64,000 nt of DNA from an uncultured Atopobiaceae bacterium (GCA_910579165.1 CAJTTF010000002.1:311-64310), one strand, 5' to 3'; shown: positions 43,212-52,165, counted from the first letter of the stretch. The notes: generated by a model not told the origin, from the letters alone. Translations and numbers: made by a program.

Positions 43212-43988
43212 TTATTGCTTTTGAATAAGAAGAATTCTACGGCAATAGGGACATCTCTGAATTGCTGAAACGTCTTCGTTAAGAGACGCAAGCGCAGAAG
43301 GCTGAAGCTCTACTCGGCAAACACTTGGCTTGCTTCCCTCAAGCTTTTCAACGGCAAGCCCTTTGAATTGAGCTTGTGCTTCTGTGTAGGAATCGTAGAG
43401 GGTTGGTCCCAGTTGAGAGACGATACCCTCTCTTTCCTTGTGGAGATCTTTTACCTGTGAGCGCATCTCTGTAGTGGCTTGTTCTACTTGCATCTGTGCG
43501 TTCGCAAGGGCCTGGGTAAGTTGATCGTCTTTTCTTTTAAGCTGGTTCATCTCATCTTGTAATGCCAAGAGCTGAGAAGAAGTCTGCGCAGAGACATAGT
43601 CGATCTTGTCACGTTTTTTTGCGAGATCAGAAAGAGCAAGCTCGGCATTGGCAAGGGCCCTGTGATCGCTTGGATTATCTTGAATCTGCTGGGTAAGCCG
43701 TTCTCTATCCTCTTCGATTTGGGCGCGTCTTACTTTAAAATCACCAGTCTCTATCTCAAGATCCTTAATTTTTCCTGTTAAATCGAGACAGCGTTTTGCA
43801 ACCTTCCTTTTCTCTGTTTGAGCAAGCTTAATAGTCTTTATTGCCTTCAAACCTTTCAACTTTTCCTGTAATTGCAGGAGAGTGAGATCGATAGTTTGCA
43901 GACGATCAAGAAAGCTTGCATCAACAGAGGATTCGGAAAAAGACTCACGGGGAAAGCCTTTGCTTATATGAGATGAGAAATCATTCAC
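43212..43988 (-). CDS. Coiled-coil protein with a C-terminal zinc-ribbon (one Cys missing)
   Basis: 258 residues if it starts at the GTG at 43988, which has GAGGAGAG upstream; an ATG at 44042 is also in frame. Residues about 20-190 form a long Lys/Glu/Gln-rich coiled coil. The C terminus is the C4-type zinc ribbon (DUF164/CdsZ-like) with SVC and CPYCRRILL. The first cysteine of the first CxxC is replaced by Pro, so only three ligands remain. Such proteins often follow the Nif3-like gene, as here. Function is not established. Confidence 0.8.
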   Translation of the reverse strand: MNDFSSHISKGFPRESFSESSVDASFLDRLQTIDLTLLQLQEKLKGLKAIKTIKLAQTEKRKVAKRCLDLTGKIKDLEIETGDFKVRRAQIEEDRERLTQQIQDNPSDHRALANAELALSDLAKKRDKIDYVSAQTSSQLLALQDEMNQLKRKDDQLTQALANAQMQVEQATTEMRSQVKDLHKEREGIVSQLGPTLYDSYTEAQAQFKGLAVEKLEGSKPSVCRVELQPSALASLNEDVSAIQRCPYCRRILLIQKQ

Positions 43989-44110
43989 GGGACTCTCCTC
44001 TATCCGTTTTAAAGTGTTATTTGCGCAGTGGCTAATGCGCAAAGATCATTCTGTGTGGATGTGGTCCAGAGGGATTTGCTATGTAGGGTTTCTGGGCACA
44101 TGCGGAGCAT

Positions 44111-45130
44111 TTATTTTACTCTCATCAGTAGAGGCTTACCCTTAATACTCACGATTTTATGATTAGTAAGGACAGAGGAGATAAGCTCACGTAAAAGCGG
44201 AACATAAGGCTCCTCGGATGCGTCATGGCCAAGTTCTATCAGGGTCGCTCCTGACAGGATAAGATCAAGCGCTGTATGGTAGTGAACCTCTCCGCATACA
44301 ATGAGATTAACCTCGCGCTTTAACGCGGCAATCCCTAGATTCTTGTCCAGTGATCCAGAACAAAATGCCATGCGTACTGGATTGCGTCTGGCCAAAGAAA
44401 GCGTGCCGGCGCCCAGGATTTGGGCATGACATTGGAACCTATCTGCAAATGATTCGGCTATTTTTGCCACGGAATCACCTGAGCTACTGAAGATGCCCCC
44501 GTAGCATCCCCTGAGAGATCCTTGCGCGTGAGGGAAATTTGCAAGGTTGCCACGGATTGGCGCCGAGAGTAGATTTGAGGGAGCGGAAGAGGAAGAGGAA
44601 GATCGTGCGAGGGTTCGCGTCAAATACCCTGGAATGTCTTTAATAAAAGCCTTTATCGCTGTAGAACGGTGTCGAAACGTCTTCGAGAAACGACAACGTT
44701 CTTGCTGAGCAGGATCTATTACTCGTTCGATAAAGTCGTAACCCGTAAGGTGACCCGGGAGACGTATCGCCTCATCCGAAACGTCCAGGTTAGTATGAAG
44801 GGCAATAATTGCTACGTCCAGTTCCCGAGCCTTTGCAAGGGTCGCCTGCGCGATTGAAGTGTCAAGCCCATAGGCGTCGCGAGACGGGAGCGTTGGTCGT
44901 TTACCTAGAAATGCCGGGTGGTGTGATACCAATACATTGCATCCTTCTTGCGCTGATTCCTCAATAGTTTTTGCCGTGGCGTTAAGAGCTATGGCAACTC
45001 CTTTTAGATGAGCACGCGCATCTCCCTGCAAAAGGCCAACGTTGTCCCATGGTTCCGCATCTGTTGCAGGAAACATATTTAACAGAAATGCGGAAAGCTG
45101 ACCTACGGTAGTGATATCAATCGTCTCCAT
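44111..45130 (-). CDS. Nif3-like (DUF34) dinuclear metal-centre protein
   Basis: 339 residues from the ATG at 45130, two bases after the mnmA stop. Family segments: EPWDNVGLLQGD, VLVSHHPAFL, the ALHTNLDVS block, then the C-terminal ICGEVHYHTALDLILSGATLIELGHDASE metal site. A Ser-rich stretch at about residues 181-190 is unusual. Nif3 proteins bind two metal ions; proposed roles include a GTP cyclohydrolase-like or metal-insertase activity, none settled. Position between mnmA and the zinc-ribbon gene recurs in bacteria. Confidence 0.88.
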   Translation of the reverse strand: METIDITTVGQLSAFLLNMFPATDAEPWDNVGLLQGDARAHLKGVAIALNATAKTIEESAQEGCNVLVSHHPAFLGKRPTLPSRDAYGLDTSIAQATLAKARELDVAIIALHTNLDVSDEAIRLPGHLTGYDFIERVIDPAQQERCRFSKTFRHRSTAIKAFIKDIPGYLTRTLARSSSSSSAPSNLLSAPIRGNLANFPHAQGSLRGCYGGIFSSSGDSVAKIAESFADRFQCHAQILGAGTLSLARRNPVRMAFCSGSLDKNLGIAALKREVNLIVCGEVHYHTALDLILSGATLIELGHDASEEPYVPLLRELISSVLTNHKIVSIKGKPLLMRVK

Positions 45131-45132
45131 CT

Positions 45133-46212
45133 TTATCCTTCTTTTTCGATGATCCCCGAACCAAGAACGACCTTTCCGGAATAAAGGGCGCATATTTGCC
45201 CCGGAGCAGCAAGAATGGGATTCTCACAATAGACACGTAAGGAATCTCCTTTTTTCTCAAACCTTGCAGGAATTGATTGGGAGCGATAATGAGTTTGCAC
45301 CTCAATAGAGTTTTCGTTCATAAAAAGAGTGCCCTCTTTAATGTTGAGCGTTAGTTGTGCGATGGAAAATGTTGTGGTGAGCGGGCGCTCTCCTTTTACG
45401 AGAATAATTTCGTTCGTAATTTCATGAATCGCCTTTACAAACCATGGACCGCCAGGTAGCCCTATTCTCTTCCGTTGTCCTACGGTATAGAGAGCTATTC
45501 CTCTGTGTTTCCCTAATACGGTGCCCTTTTCGTCGATGAAGTTTCCTTCACGAAAAGCACTTGGCACGGCAGTCCTCAAGAGATCAGTATAGACACGTCC
45601 CGCTGCAAAGCAGATATCGTTCGATTCTTCCATGTCGCTAACGGGGAGATTCTGATTGGAAGCGTCTTTGCGCACGCTCTGCTTTTTCTCGTCCTGAAGG
45701 GGGAAATAGAGGTGCTTGATTTGATCAGATGGGAGCCTTGAAAGAAAGTAGCTCTGATCCTTAGAAGTATCCGCACCGCGCCCTATAAACGTCTTTCCTT
45801 CTGAATCTGTGTACAGGGACGCATAATGGCCAGTAGCAACAAACGGTATCTCCTTGCTTTTCGCGGCCTCCAAAAGAAGGGGAACTTTTACGTGTTGATT
45901 GCAAAGAGCACAAGGGCATGGAGTAAGACCTGCGCTATAGCTCTCCTCGAAATAGGTGCGTACATGCTGTTTAAAGGCTTCCCCTGCATCAATAGCCTCA
46001 AAAGGAACCCCCAGCTTGCGGCAGAGCTCCTCAGCCATACGAAGATGACTAGAATCCGGGATGGGAAAAGGCTCCGCCTGCAAGAGCAACATAGCTGCCG
46101 TGAGTTTTGCCTTATTGTTCTTGAGCCGAATAAGCGAGGCGGATGAATCGAGACCTCCTGAAATGCCAAGGAGAATGGAGGAAGCTTCTGGTGTGTAGGG
46201 GCAAAATTCCAT
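45133..46212 (-). CDS. mnmA: tRNA-specific 2-thiouridylase MnmA
   Basis: Makes 2-thiouridine at wobble U34 of Lys, Glu and Gln tRNAs. 359 residues. ATP pyrophosphatase loop SGGLDSS at 18-24; nucleophile Cys101 in PCALCN; persulfide Cys201 in ESNDICFAAG; the VATGHYA and TVGQRKRIGLPGG segments are also typical. The upstream gene is a cysteine desulfurase, a likely dedicated sulfur donor. Together with Elp3 it would allow doubly modified U34. Confidence 0.95.
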   Translation of the reverse strand: MEFCPYTPEASSILLGISGGLDSSASLIRLKNNKAKLTAAMLLLQAEPFPIPDSSHLRMAEELCRKLGVPFEAIDAGEAFKQHVRTYFEESYSAGLTPCPCALCNQHVKVPLLLEAAKSKEIPFVATGHYASLYTDSEGKTFIGRGADTSKDQSYFLSRLPSDQIKHLYFPLQDEKKQSVRKDASNQNLPVSDMEESNDICFAAGRVYTDLLRTAVPSAFREGNFIDEKGTVLGKHRGIALYTVGQRKRIGLPGGPWFVKAIHEITNEIILVKGERPLTTTFSIAQLTLNIKEGTLFMNENSIEVQTHYRSQSIPARFEKKGDSLRVYCENPILAAPGQICALYSGKVVLGSGIIEKEG

Positions 46213-46234
46213 TAGCGTTTATGAACCGTAAGTT

Positions 46235-47428
46235 CTAAGAAAGGGATTTTTGTACGACGTCGAGAAGGGCTTCAGAAAAAGCGGCGAGCTCGACCTTGCT
46301 CACTCGCTCATCAAAAGAGATGCGCAAAGAACTTGAAGCCTCTGCGTTGGAAAAGCCCATAGCGCGCAAGACTTTTGACCCGTGAGCAACACCCTGGGTG
46401 CATGCAGACGCTGCTGAAACATAAAATCCTCGCGCATCAAGTGCAAGCAAAAGCGTTTCGGAGTCAGTTGCTTTAACATAGGCAGAAACTATACCTGGAA
46501 CGCGGATTGGAGCATTCGTGCATGTAGAATCCGCATATAAAGTTGAATGAATACCACTCTCAGGCGTAAAAATGCGCGCTTCAAGATAATTGGTTTTATC
46601 AACGAGTTCAGCTGTGCGCCTATCGGTAGTCTCGTATAGATATGCAACGGTATCGCCCAGGGCTACATTTCCCGCAGTGTTCTGTGTCCCGGGACGACGC
46701 CCTTTTTCCTGTCCCCCACCAAACATTTGGTTAACGTAGGCAGCGTTGCGTTTAATGAGCATTGCTCCAGTTCCTTGCGGCGCGCCAAGTTTATGACCGG
46801 CAAACGCGAGCGCATCAATTGCTTCATAGGGCAACGAAGTCTTGCAAAACGCCTGGACTGCATCGACGAAGAGCCGAGCGCCGGCGCGGTGTGCAATATC
46901 GGCCACACCGGCGATGTCTTGCACAACTCCCGTTTCGTTATTTGCTCCCATCACTGCAACGAGCGCGCACGTATTGTCAATGCGATTTTCTAGGAAAGAA
47001 AGGTCGAGAAGACCGTCTCCTGATGCCGGAATGGTGTTAACTACAAAGCCGCGTCGTTCAAGCGGAGAAGTTAGTTCTGAAACTGCATCGTGTTCAAGCG
47101 CAGAAAGATAGAGCACGTTCCTCGTCGGGTTTTCTCTGCGCATGCCTTCTGCCATACCGAGAAGAGCAAGATTGATCGCCTCTGTAGCGCCGCCCGTAAA
47201 GTACGCTTCGGTAGGTTTGAAAGCACCTTCTGTAGGAAGAAGTATTTGTCGACGTGCTGTTTCAAGCGCTTCAGAAATCTTTCTTCCATATGTATGGAGC
47301 GATAAAGGATTTGCTCCAGCCCAAGGCTGATCATAAAAGTCCCTTAAAGAATTGCGCGCGACGTCTCTTAGAGGAACAGAGGCGGCATAATCCAAATAGA
47401 CGTGAGAGTTCTCTTGAGTAGTGCTCAT
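46235..47428 (-). CDS. Cysteine desulfurase (IscS/NifS type) linked to mnmA
   Basis: 397 residues of the class I cysteine desulfurase type: YLDYAA, GGATEAINLAL, EHDAV, the AVMGANNETG block, the PLP-lysine region AGHKLGAPQGTG, and SAASACTQG with the persulfide Cys on a flexible loop. It is distinct from the class II SufS encoded at 1148-2539. Located 22 bp upstream of mnmA, it probably supplies sulfur to MnmA for tRNA thiolation (as YrvO does in B. subtilis). Assigned by position and class. Confidence 0.92.
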   Translation of the reverse strand: MSTTQENSHVYLDYAASVPLRDVARNSLRDFYDQPWAGANPLSLHTYGRKISEALETARRQILLPTEGAFKPTEAYFTGGATEAINLALLGMAEGMRRENPTRNVLYLSALEHDAVSELTSPLERRGFVVNTIPASGDGLLDLSFLENRIDNTCALVAVMGANNETGVVQDIAGVADIAHRAGARLFVDAVQAFCKTSLPYEAIDALAFAGHKLGAPQGTGAMLIKRNAAYVNQMFGGGQEKGRRPGTQNTAGNVALGDTVAYLYETTDRRTAELVDKTNYLEARIFTPESGIHSTLYADSTCTNAPIRVPGIVSAYVKATDSETLLLALDARGFYVSAASACTQGVAHGSKVLRAMGFSNAEASSSLRISFDERVSKVELAAFSEALLDVVQKSLS

Positions 47429-47434
47429 TCCAAA

Positions 47435-48130
47435 TTATGCTAATTGCGAGAGTCCTTGTCTTGCCGCATGGAGGAGCGAAGAAATCGCCGCCTGGCGATC
47501 CGCATGAGAAAAGATGGACGAACCAGCCACAAGAACATCGGCCCCCGATTTAATGATCTCCGCAGCGTTTGTGCACGAAATACCGCCATCAACCTCAATA
47601 CGAGGCTGTACACGGTTAAGGCCTGCAAGGTGACGAAGACGACGTATCTTATCAAGTGTTCGCGGTATGAAGGCTTGTCCTCCAAAGCCGGGATTGACAC
47701 TCATGATAAGGACCATATCGACATCGGTGATAATGTCTTCTAAGAGACTGATGGGCGTTGCAGGATTGAGGGAAACCGAAGCATAGATCCCCGCATCGTG
47801 TATTTGTTGAATCAAACGATTCGCATGATTCGTCGCTTCAATGTGAAAAGTAATGATGTCTGGTTGTGCTTTGATAAAGGCTTGCAGCGCAGTGTCGGGA
47901 TTTGAAATCATGAGATGTGCATCGACGAGGCCTCCAAAGTTCTGACGCGCAAGCCGAACAGCTTCTGGTCCAAACGAAATATTTGGTACAAAATGACCAT
48001 CCATGACGTCAACATGAACAAGATCAGCGTTGGAAATTGAGGCAATTTCGTGCGCGAGGTTGCCAAAATTGGCAGCAAGCAAGGATGGAGCAATAAGAAG
48101 ATCCTTTGTAGCAAGAATGCGATCAGCCAT
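47435..48130 (-). CDS. rpe: Ribulose-phosphate 3-epimerase
   Basis: 231 residues from the ATG at 48130, which has GAGGAGG upstream; the longer frame to 48343 lies inside plsY. TIM-barrel epimerase motifs: IAPSLLAANF, VDVMDGHFVPNI, DAHLMI, the VNPGFGGQAF segment and EVDGGI. Interconverts ribulose-5-phosphate and xylulose-5-phosphate in the pentose phosphate pathway. Only four bases separate it from plsY. Confidence 0.94.
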   Translation of the reverse strand: MADRILATKDLLIAPSLLAANFGNLAHEIASISNADLVHVDVMDGHFVPNISFGPEAVRLARQNFGGLVDAHLMISNPDTALQAFIKAQPDIITFHIEATNHANRLIQQIHDAGIYASVSLNPATPISLLEDIITDVDMVLIMSVNPGFGGQAFIPRTLDKIRRLRHLAGLNRVQPRIEVDGGISCTNAAEIIKSGADVLVAGSSIFSHADRQAAISSLLHAARQGLSQLA

Positions 48131-48134
48131 AGCG

Positions 48135-49052
48135 CTAATCCTCCTCATCATGGTTCGTTTTGTTGCTATCAGTTGTATTGCGTCCATCGGATTTGAGGTG
48201 TTCAACGCACTTTTGTACATGGGAAGTGACCACCGGTTCGCTTCCAAAAAACACGCTTGTTCCCTGTTCGGGAAGATCTTTGCCCGTGTCGGAACGCTTT
48301 CCCTCTGTAAAGACGGGTTCCTCAAGGCGGATTTCTTCATCAAGTCCTGGATCTAACAGCGCGTCAAGCTGTTGGCTTTCCCGTGAGCCGCTTAGCTTGG
48401 GTTCTAAGCCTTTTCGAAGTCTACGGAGATTCTTTCGATGTGCCCAGATGACAATGATAGCAATGAGCACAAAAGGCATTTCAAAAGAAATTGAGACGGG
48501 GTAGTAAATAAAGAAGGCAAGGAATGGTAGCGCGGCTGCAGAGGCAATAGACCCAACAGAAACATAGCGAGTTGGAAAGCAGCAGATCCCCCATACGACA
48601 ATTAAGCCAAGTGCAATAGGCCAGCTAAAACCAAGGGCTGCTCCAAAACCAACGGCTATCCCCTTTCCTCCTTTGAACTTGAGATATGGACTGAACACAT
48701 GACCACAAATAGCAGCAAGAAAAATAAAAGCAGATACCCATGCGTGCTGCGGAAGATAGGGCTCGTCGGGCAAGAAATACACGGGTGGCACTAACAAAAC
48801 AAGAGCGATAATACGCACACCAAAATAGGTGCAGACAAATCCTTTTGCAATATCCAAAACTGCGGTCAGTACACCGGCAAAAAAATTAACTTCTCGCGAA
48901 ACATTAGTAGCACCAATGTTTTTTGAGCCCACCGTTCGGGGGTCAGTGCCCAATGCATGTCCAACTAAGAGGCCAAAGGGAATTCCGCACACAAAAAAGG
49001 TGCCAAGCATTACAAGCAAAAGGCTAATTATTAAAAATGAAGGAGTAACCAT
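48135..49052 (-). CDS. plsY: Glycerol-3-phosphate acyltransferase PlsY with a long C-terminal tail
   Basis: 305 residues from the ATG at 49052 (AAGGAG upstream). The membrane part has the PlsY motifs: GIPFGLLVG, SKNIGATNVSR and FKGGKGIAVGFGAALG. It transfers an acyl group from acyl-phosphate to glycerol-3-phosphate at the start of phospholipid synthesis. Normal PlsY is about 200 residues. Here residues about 221-305 form an acidic, Ser/Asp-rich cytoplasmic tail without recognised domain. Confidence 0.93.
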   Translation of the reverse strand: MVTPSFLIISLLLVMLGTFFVCGIPFGLLVGHALGTDPRTVGSKNIGATNVSREVNFFAGVLTAVLDIAKGFVCTYFGVRIIALVLLVPPVYFLPDEPYLPQHAWVSAFIFLAAICGHVFSPYLKFKGGKGIAVGFGAALGFSWPIALGLIVVWGICCFPTRYVSVGSIASAAALPFLAFFIYYPVSISFEMPFVLIAIIVIWAHRKNLRRLRKGLEPKLSGSRESQQLDALLDPGLDEEIRLEEPVFTEGKRSDTGKDLPEQGTSVFFGSEPVVTSHVQKCVEHLKSDGRNTTDSNKTNHDEED

Positions 49053-49132
49053 TGTATTATTCCTTGCTGGGTTGCAATTGTCATATACCAGGTTTAAAAG
49101 TAGTATCCCGCGGTAGCGCAACGGGCGAACGC

Positions 49133-50656
49133 CTAGCGATTTTTCATCTTGTCTTTGGGTCTAAATTTTAGAACAACTGGCGTTCCAATAAGGTTGAAAG
49201 TCTCGCGCAGTCTATTTTCAAGAAAGCGTTTATAGCCTTCGTCGACAATTTTTGGATGATTGCAGAAAAACGTAATCACTGGAGGATTGAAGCCCGTTTG
49301 CGTAGCGTAAGTCATACGAAGTTTCTGTTTGCCTTCTATGACCGTGTGTCCCGTTTCTCTTACGGTTGCGAGAAAAACATTAAGTTCATGGGTTGGAATC
49401 TTCCGAGAACGATTCTTTGCAACCTCCGCAATGAGTGGCCATATCTTAGAAATAGAACGACCGCTCAGTGCCGATATCCGCAAGACAGGAGCAAAGCGAG
49501 CAAAATCGAGACGTCTCGCTACGCTCTCCATACACCGATCACGAGCCTCTTCTCTGTTCTTTAACAGATCCCACTTATTAAGAAGGACAATGACCCCTGC
49601 CCCCTTATCCAAAGCAAGTTGTGCGATCTTTTGGTCTTGCTCGGAAACACCCTCAAAAGCATCAATGATGAGAAGGCATACATCAGCCTCTTCTATGGCG
49701 GCAAGTCCTCGAACATATGAGTAATACTCAATATCTTCCGATACCTTTGCCTTTTTTCTGAGACCTGCGGTGTCTATGAATCGAAACGTTTCTCCTTCAT
49801 GCACTACGTCAATATTAATGGCATCACGCGTGGTGCCTGCAACGTCAGAGACAATGACGCGCTCCTGTCGTGCAACTCGATTGATGAACGACGACTTCCC
49901 TACATTCGGTCTGCCGATAATAGCAACGCGAAGCGGGGTGTCATCGTCAATGTGGGCTTCTGACGCCCCCGCATTCTTTCGCCCTTGTTCTCCCCCGGCA
50001 GACGTATCGCTGTCTGAAAAGGGGATGTTGAGTGAGCCGCTTGCGTGTTGAAATCTGTCGTCAACGTCATCTACGCACGCTTTGAACCCATGATGTTCCG
50101 GATGGGCCATAGTCTCTGATTTTGGTATGTGTTCCCTAGAATTACTTGCGTTTGTTTCCTCCAAGAGCTTCGTGATCCTATCGAGTAGGTCACCTGTACC
50201 AGTTCCGTGCAGGCCGCTTAAAGGTACCATTGAGGACACTCCGAGCTTATAAAAATCATACAAAAGATCCTCGCGTGCAGGATTGTCCACTTTGTTCACA
50301 GCGAGAAGGGTAGGCTTATCAGACTTTTTGAGAATCTTAGAAACCAATTCATCGTCTGCAGTGAGACCAAGAGTTGCGTCCACTACGAAGAGAATAGCAT
50401 CAGCTTCGCGCGTAGCAGCAAGCGCTTGACTACGTATTTCAGCATTGAAGGCTGACTTGGAGCTCTCTGCCTCAATGCCCCCCGTATCAATAAAGACGAG
50501 TTTACGTCCATTCCAGTCGGTTTCATGATAGGAGCGATCACGCGTAACACCAGCTGATTCGTGTACTATTGCGGCTTTCGTCTGTGTGAGGCGGTTGATG
50601 AGGGTAGACTTTCCCACATTGGGGCACCCCACAACTGCTATATAGTCTTTTTGCAT
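49133..50656 (-). CDS. der: GTPase Der (EngA)
   Basis: Essential GTPase with tandem G domains that helps mature the 50S ribosomal subunit. 507 residues. First G domain: GCPNVGKST (10-18), DTGG, NKVD. Second: GRPNVGKSS, DTAGLRKK, NKWD. C-terminal KH-like domain from about residue 415. Between the domains is an unusually long linker (about 169-240) rich in Asp, Ser, His and Gly; most Der linkers are 20-40 residues. Confidence 0.95.
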   Translation of the reverse strand: MQKDYIAVVGCPNVGKSTLINRLTQTKAAIVHESAGVTRDRSYHETDWNGRKLVFIDTGGIEAESSKSAFNAEIRSQALAATREADAILFVVDATLGLTADDELVSKILKKSDKPTLLAVNKVDNPAREDLLYDFYKLGVSSMVPLSGLHGTGTGDLLDRITKLLEETNASNSREHIPKSETMAHPEHHGFKACVDDVDDRFQHASGSLNIPFSDSDTSAGGEQGRKNAGASEAHIDDDTPLRVAIIGRPNVGKSSFINRVARQERVIVSDVAGTTRDAINIDVVHEGETFRFIDTAGLRKKAKVSEDIEYYSYVRGLAAIEEADVCLLIIDAFEGVSEQDQKIAQLALDKGAGVIVLLNKWDLLKNREEARDRCMESVARRLDFARFAPVLRISALSGRSISKIWPLIAEVAKNRSRKIPTHELNVFLATVRETGHTVIEGKQKLRMTYATQTGFNPPVITFFCNHPKIVDEGYKRFLENRLRETFNLIGTPVVLKFRPKDKMKNR

Positions 50657-50767
50657 CTAGAAATCCTTTGTTATTCAGCATGATTTTAAACGAAAATGCA
50701 TTGACGTAGACGAAGAAGAGGACTAACGTAGCTACGTTGGTAAAAGCAAAGATGACAAGGAGAAACT

Positions 50768-51865
50768 ATGCTTTTTCAAGTCTATGGGCAAGATGCCCTT
50801 TTCCAATGGCTTGGCCTAGCGGTGGTGCTCGTAAGTTTAATCTTACTTAACGAGTTTGCGCGCCGTACTAAGGCCGGTGGCCTCATCATGTTCGGTGGTT
50901 GTGCCGTTGCAATGACGATATATTGCATCGTGCTTGCCGTCGCTGCTTCATCTGGTGAAGAGTGGGCCGTAAACAATGCAACGGTGACCGAGATGAACAG
51001 TTGGTTCCACTATGCAAAGGTTTATGCTGCCCTAGCAGGCTGTATTGGTTTTATGGCAATCAAGTATTCTTGGGGAAAAATTGGACGTGCCCGCTGGTTT
51101 AAGTGCTTCCCCTTTGTCATCGTTGCCATTAATATTCTTATCGCTGTCGCTTCTGACTTTGAATCTGCTATTCACGGGTTTTCCGTTGGCAATGCCACTC
51201 TCATGGGAGGTGGCATGTGGCACAGTTCTGAGGGTGTCGATGTCATTGGTGGCTGGTGGAATATCTTTAATGGACTTGCAGGAATTATCAATATCTTCTG
51301 TATGACTGGTATTTTTGGCATTTACATCTCTCGCAAACGTCAGGATATGCTTTGGCCCGATATGACATGGGTGTATATCATCGCCTATGATATTTGGAAC
51401 TTCTGCTATACCTACAACTGCTTGCCTACGCATGCCTGGTACTGTGGCATTGCACTCCTTTTGGCACCCACAATTGCAGGTCTCTTCTGGAACAAAGGCG
51501 GATGGATTCAAAACCGCGCCTTCACTCTTGCTATGTGGTGTATGTTTGCGCAAACCTTCCCATTGCTTTTGAATCAAGGAATTTTCCATGTGGAAGCAAC
51601 TATGAATCCTGTGGCAAACCTTGTGGTAGCAATCGCTGCCTTTGTAATTAATGTCATAGCTATCGTCTGGATTGTAGTACGCGCAAAGAAGCAACACATC
51701 AATCCTTGGACCAAAGAGGTTTGGGTTGGTACGAAAGACTTCGATGAGGCTCTTGCCCGTCGTGCTCCCCTGAAGAATCTTCTTGAAACCTTGCCTAAGA
51801 GCGCAAGTCAAGAAGACGTCAAAAACCTTGAGGATGAATACAAGAAATACCCACTTGCCTCTTAA
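50768..51865 (+). CDS. Multi-pass membrane protein, DUF5692-like, function unknown
   Basis: 365 residues with about nine to ten TM helices and unusually high Trp/Tyr/Met content. From memory it fits the uncharacterised DUF5692 family of anaerobic actinobacteria and Firmicutes; I cannot confirm this without a search. Notable features are conserved-looking motifs GGGMWHSSEGVD, YIIAYDIWNFCYTYNC, and FVINVIAIVWI. The cytoplasmic tail is about 55 residues. AAGGAGAAAC precedes the ATG. It stands alone on the plus strand with its own terminator, between der and the tRNAs. Confidence 0.7.
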   Translation: MLFQVYGQDALFQWLGLAVVLVSLILLNEFARRTKAGGLIMFGGCAVAMTIYCIVLAVAASSGEEWAVNNATVTEMNSWFHYAKVYAALAGCIGFMAIKYSWGKIGRARWFKCFPFVIVAINILIAVASDFESAIHGFSVGNATLMGGGMWHSSEGVDVIGGWWNIFNGLAGIINIFCMTGIFGIYISRKRQDMLWPDMTWVYIIAYDIWNFCYTYNCLPTHAWYCGIALLLAPTIAGLFWNKGGWIQNRAFTLAMWCMFAQTFPLLLNQGIFHVEATMNPVANLVVAIAAFVINVIAIVWIVVRAKKQHINPWTKEVWVGTKDFDEALARRAPLKNLLETLPKSASQEDVKNLEDEYKKYPLAS

Positions 51866-51891
51866 GGACGACTAAATCAACCATGACACAT

Positions 51892-51920
51892 AGGGCCCCT
51901 CTGTGAGGGGCCCTTTCTTT
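51892..51920 (+). terminator. Rho-independent terminator after the DUF5692-like gene
   Basis: Perfect 9-bp stem AGGGCCCCT / AGGGGCCCT around CTGTG, followed by TTCTTT. It may also work for the opposite tRNA transcript. Confidence 0.9.
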
Positions 51921-51924
51921 AGCC

Positions 51925-52000
51925 TGGTGGGCCCGGCAGGATTCGAACCTGCACTCAAAGGATTATGAGTCCTCTGCATTAACCGTTATGCTACAGGCCC
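51925..52000 (-). tRNA. tRNA with CAT anticodon (Met, or Ile2 read by lysidine)
   Basis: On the minus strand the acceptor GGGCCTG pairs with CGGGCCC (one G-U), followed by A and encoded CCA. Anticodon loop CTCATAA gives CAT. T arm GCAGGTTCGAATCCTGC is canonical. Acceptor G1-C72 excludes a usual initiator mismatch, so it is an elongator Met tRNA or the Ile2 tRNA whose C34 becomes lysidine; these cannot be separated by eye. Confidence 0.92.
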
Positions 52001-52010
52001 AAAAAGAACC

Positions 52011-52036
52011 AAAAAGAAAGGCAGCAAGCGCTGCCT
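52011..52036 (-). terminator. Terminator between the two tRNA genes
   Basis: AGGCAGC / GCTGCCT stem (52019-52036) with a 4-nt loop. On the minus strand it is followed by a T-rich run (52011-52018), so it would end transcripts coming from tRNA-Ala. Confidence 0.65.
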
Positions 52037-52044
52037 GAATTCTT

Positions 52045-52120
52045 TGGTGGAGATAAGGGGGATCGAACCCCTGACCTCATGGCTGCCAGCCATGCGCTCT
52101 CCCAGCTGAGCTATATCCCC
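52045..52120 (-). tRNA. tRNA-Ala (anticodon GGC)
   Basis: Acceptor GGGGATA pairs with TATCTCC (one G-U), A discriminator and encoded CCA. Anticodon stem CATGG/CCATG with loop CTGGCAG gives GGC. D and T arms are canonical. It lies 45 bp downstream of proS on the same strand. Confidence 0.95.
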
Positions 52121-52165
52121 GTTGGGTATCGTCGAGACGGCGCGCCGTTCAACGCATGAGAGATA

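Noticed and set aside
49095..49132. tRNA-like string between plsY and der (CGCGGTAGCGCAACGGGCG)
   Set aside because: It cannot be folded into a cloverleaf and lacks a T arm.
51032..51811. 259-codon minus-strand frame inside the DUF5692-like gene
   Set aside because: It is antisense to a strongly hydrophobic coding sequence with a good ribosome binding site; its own composition is His/Asn/Cys-rich shadow sequence.
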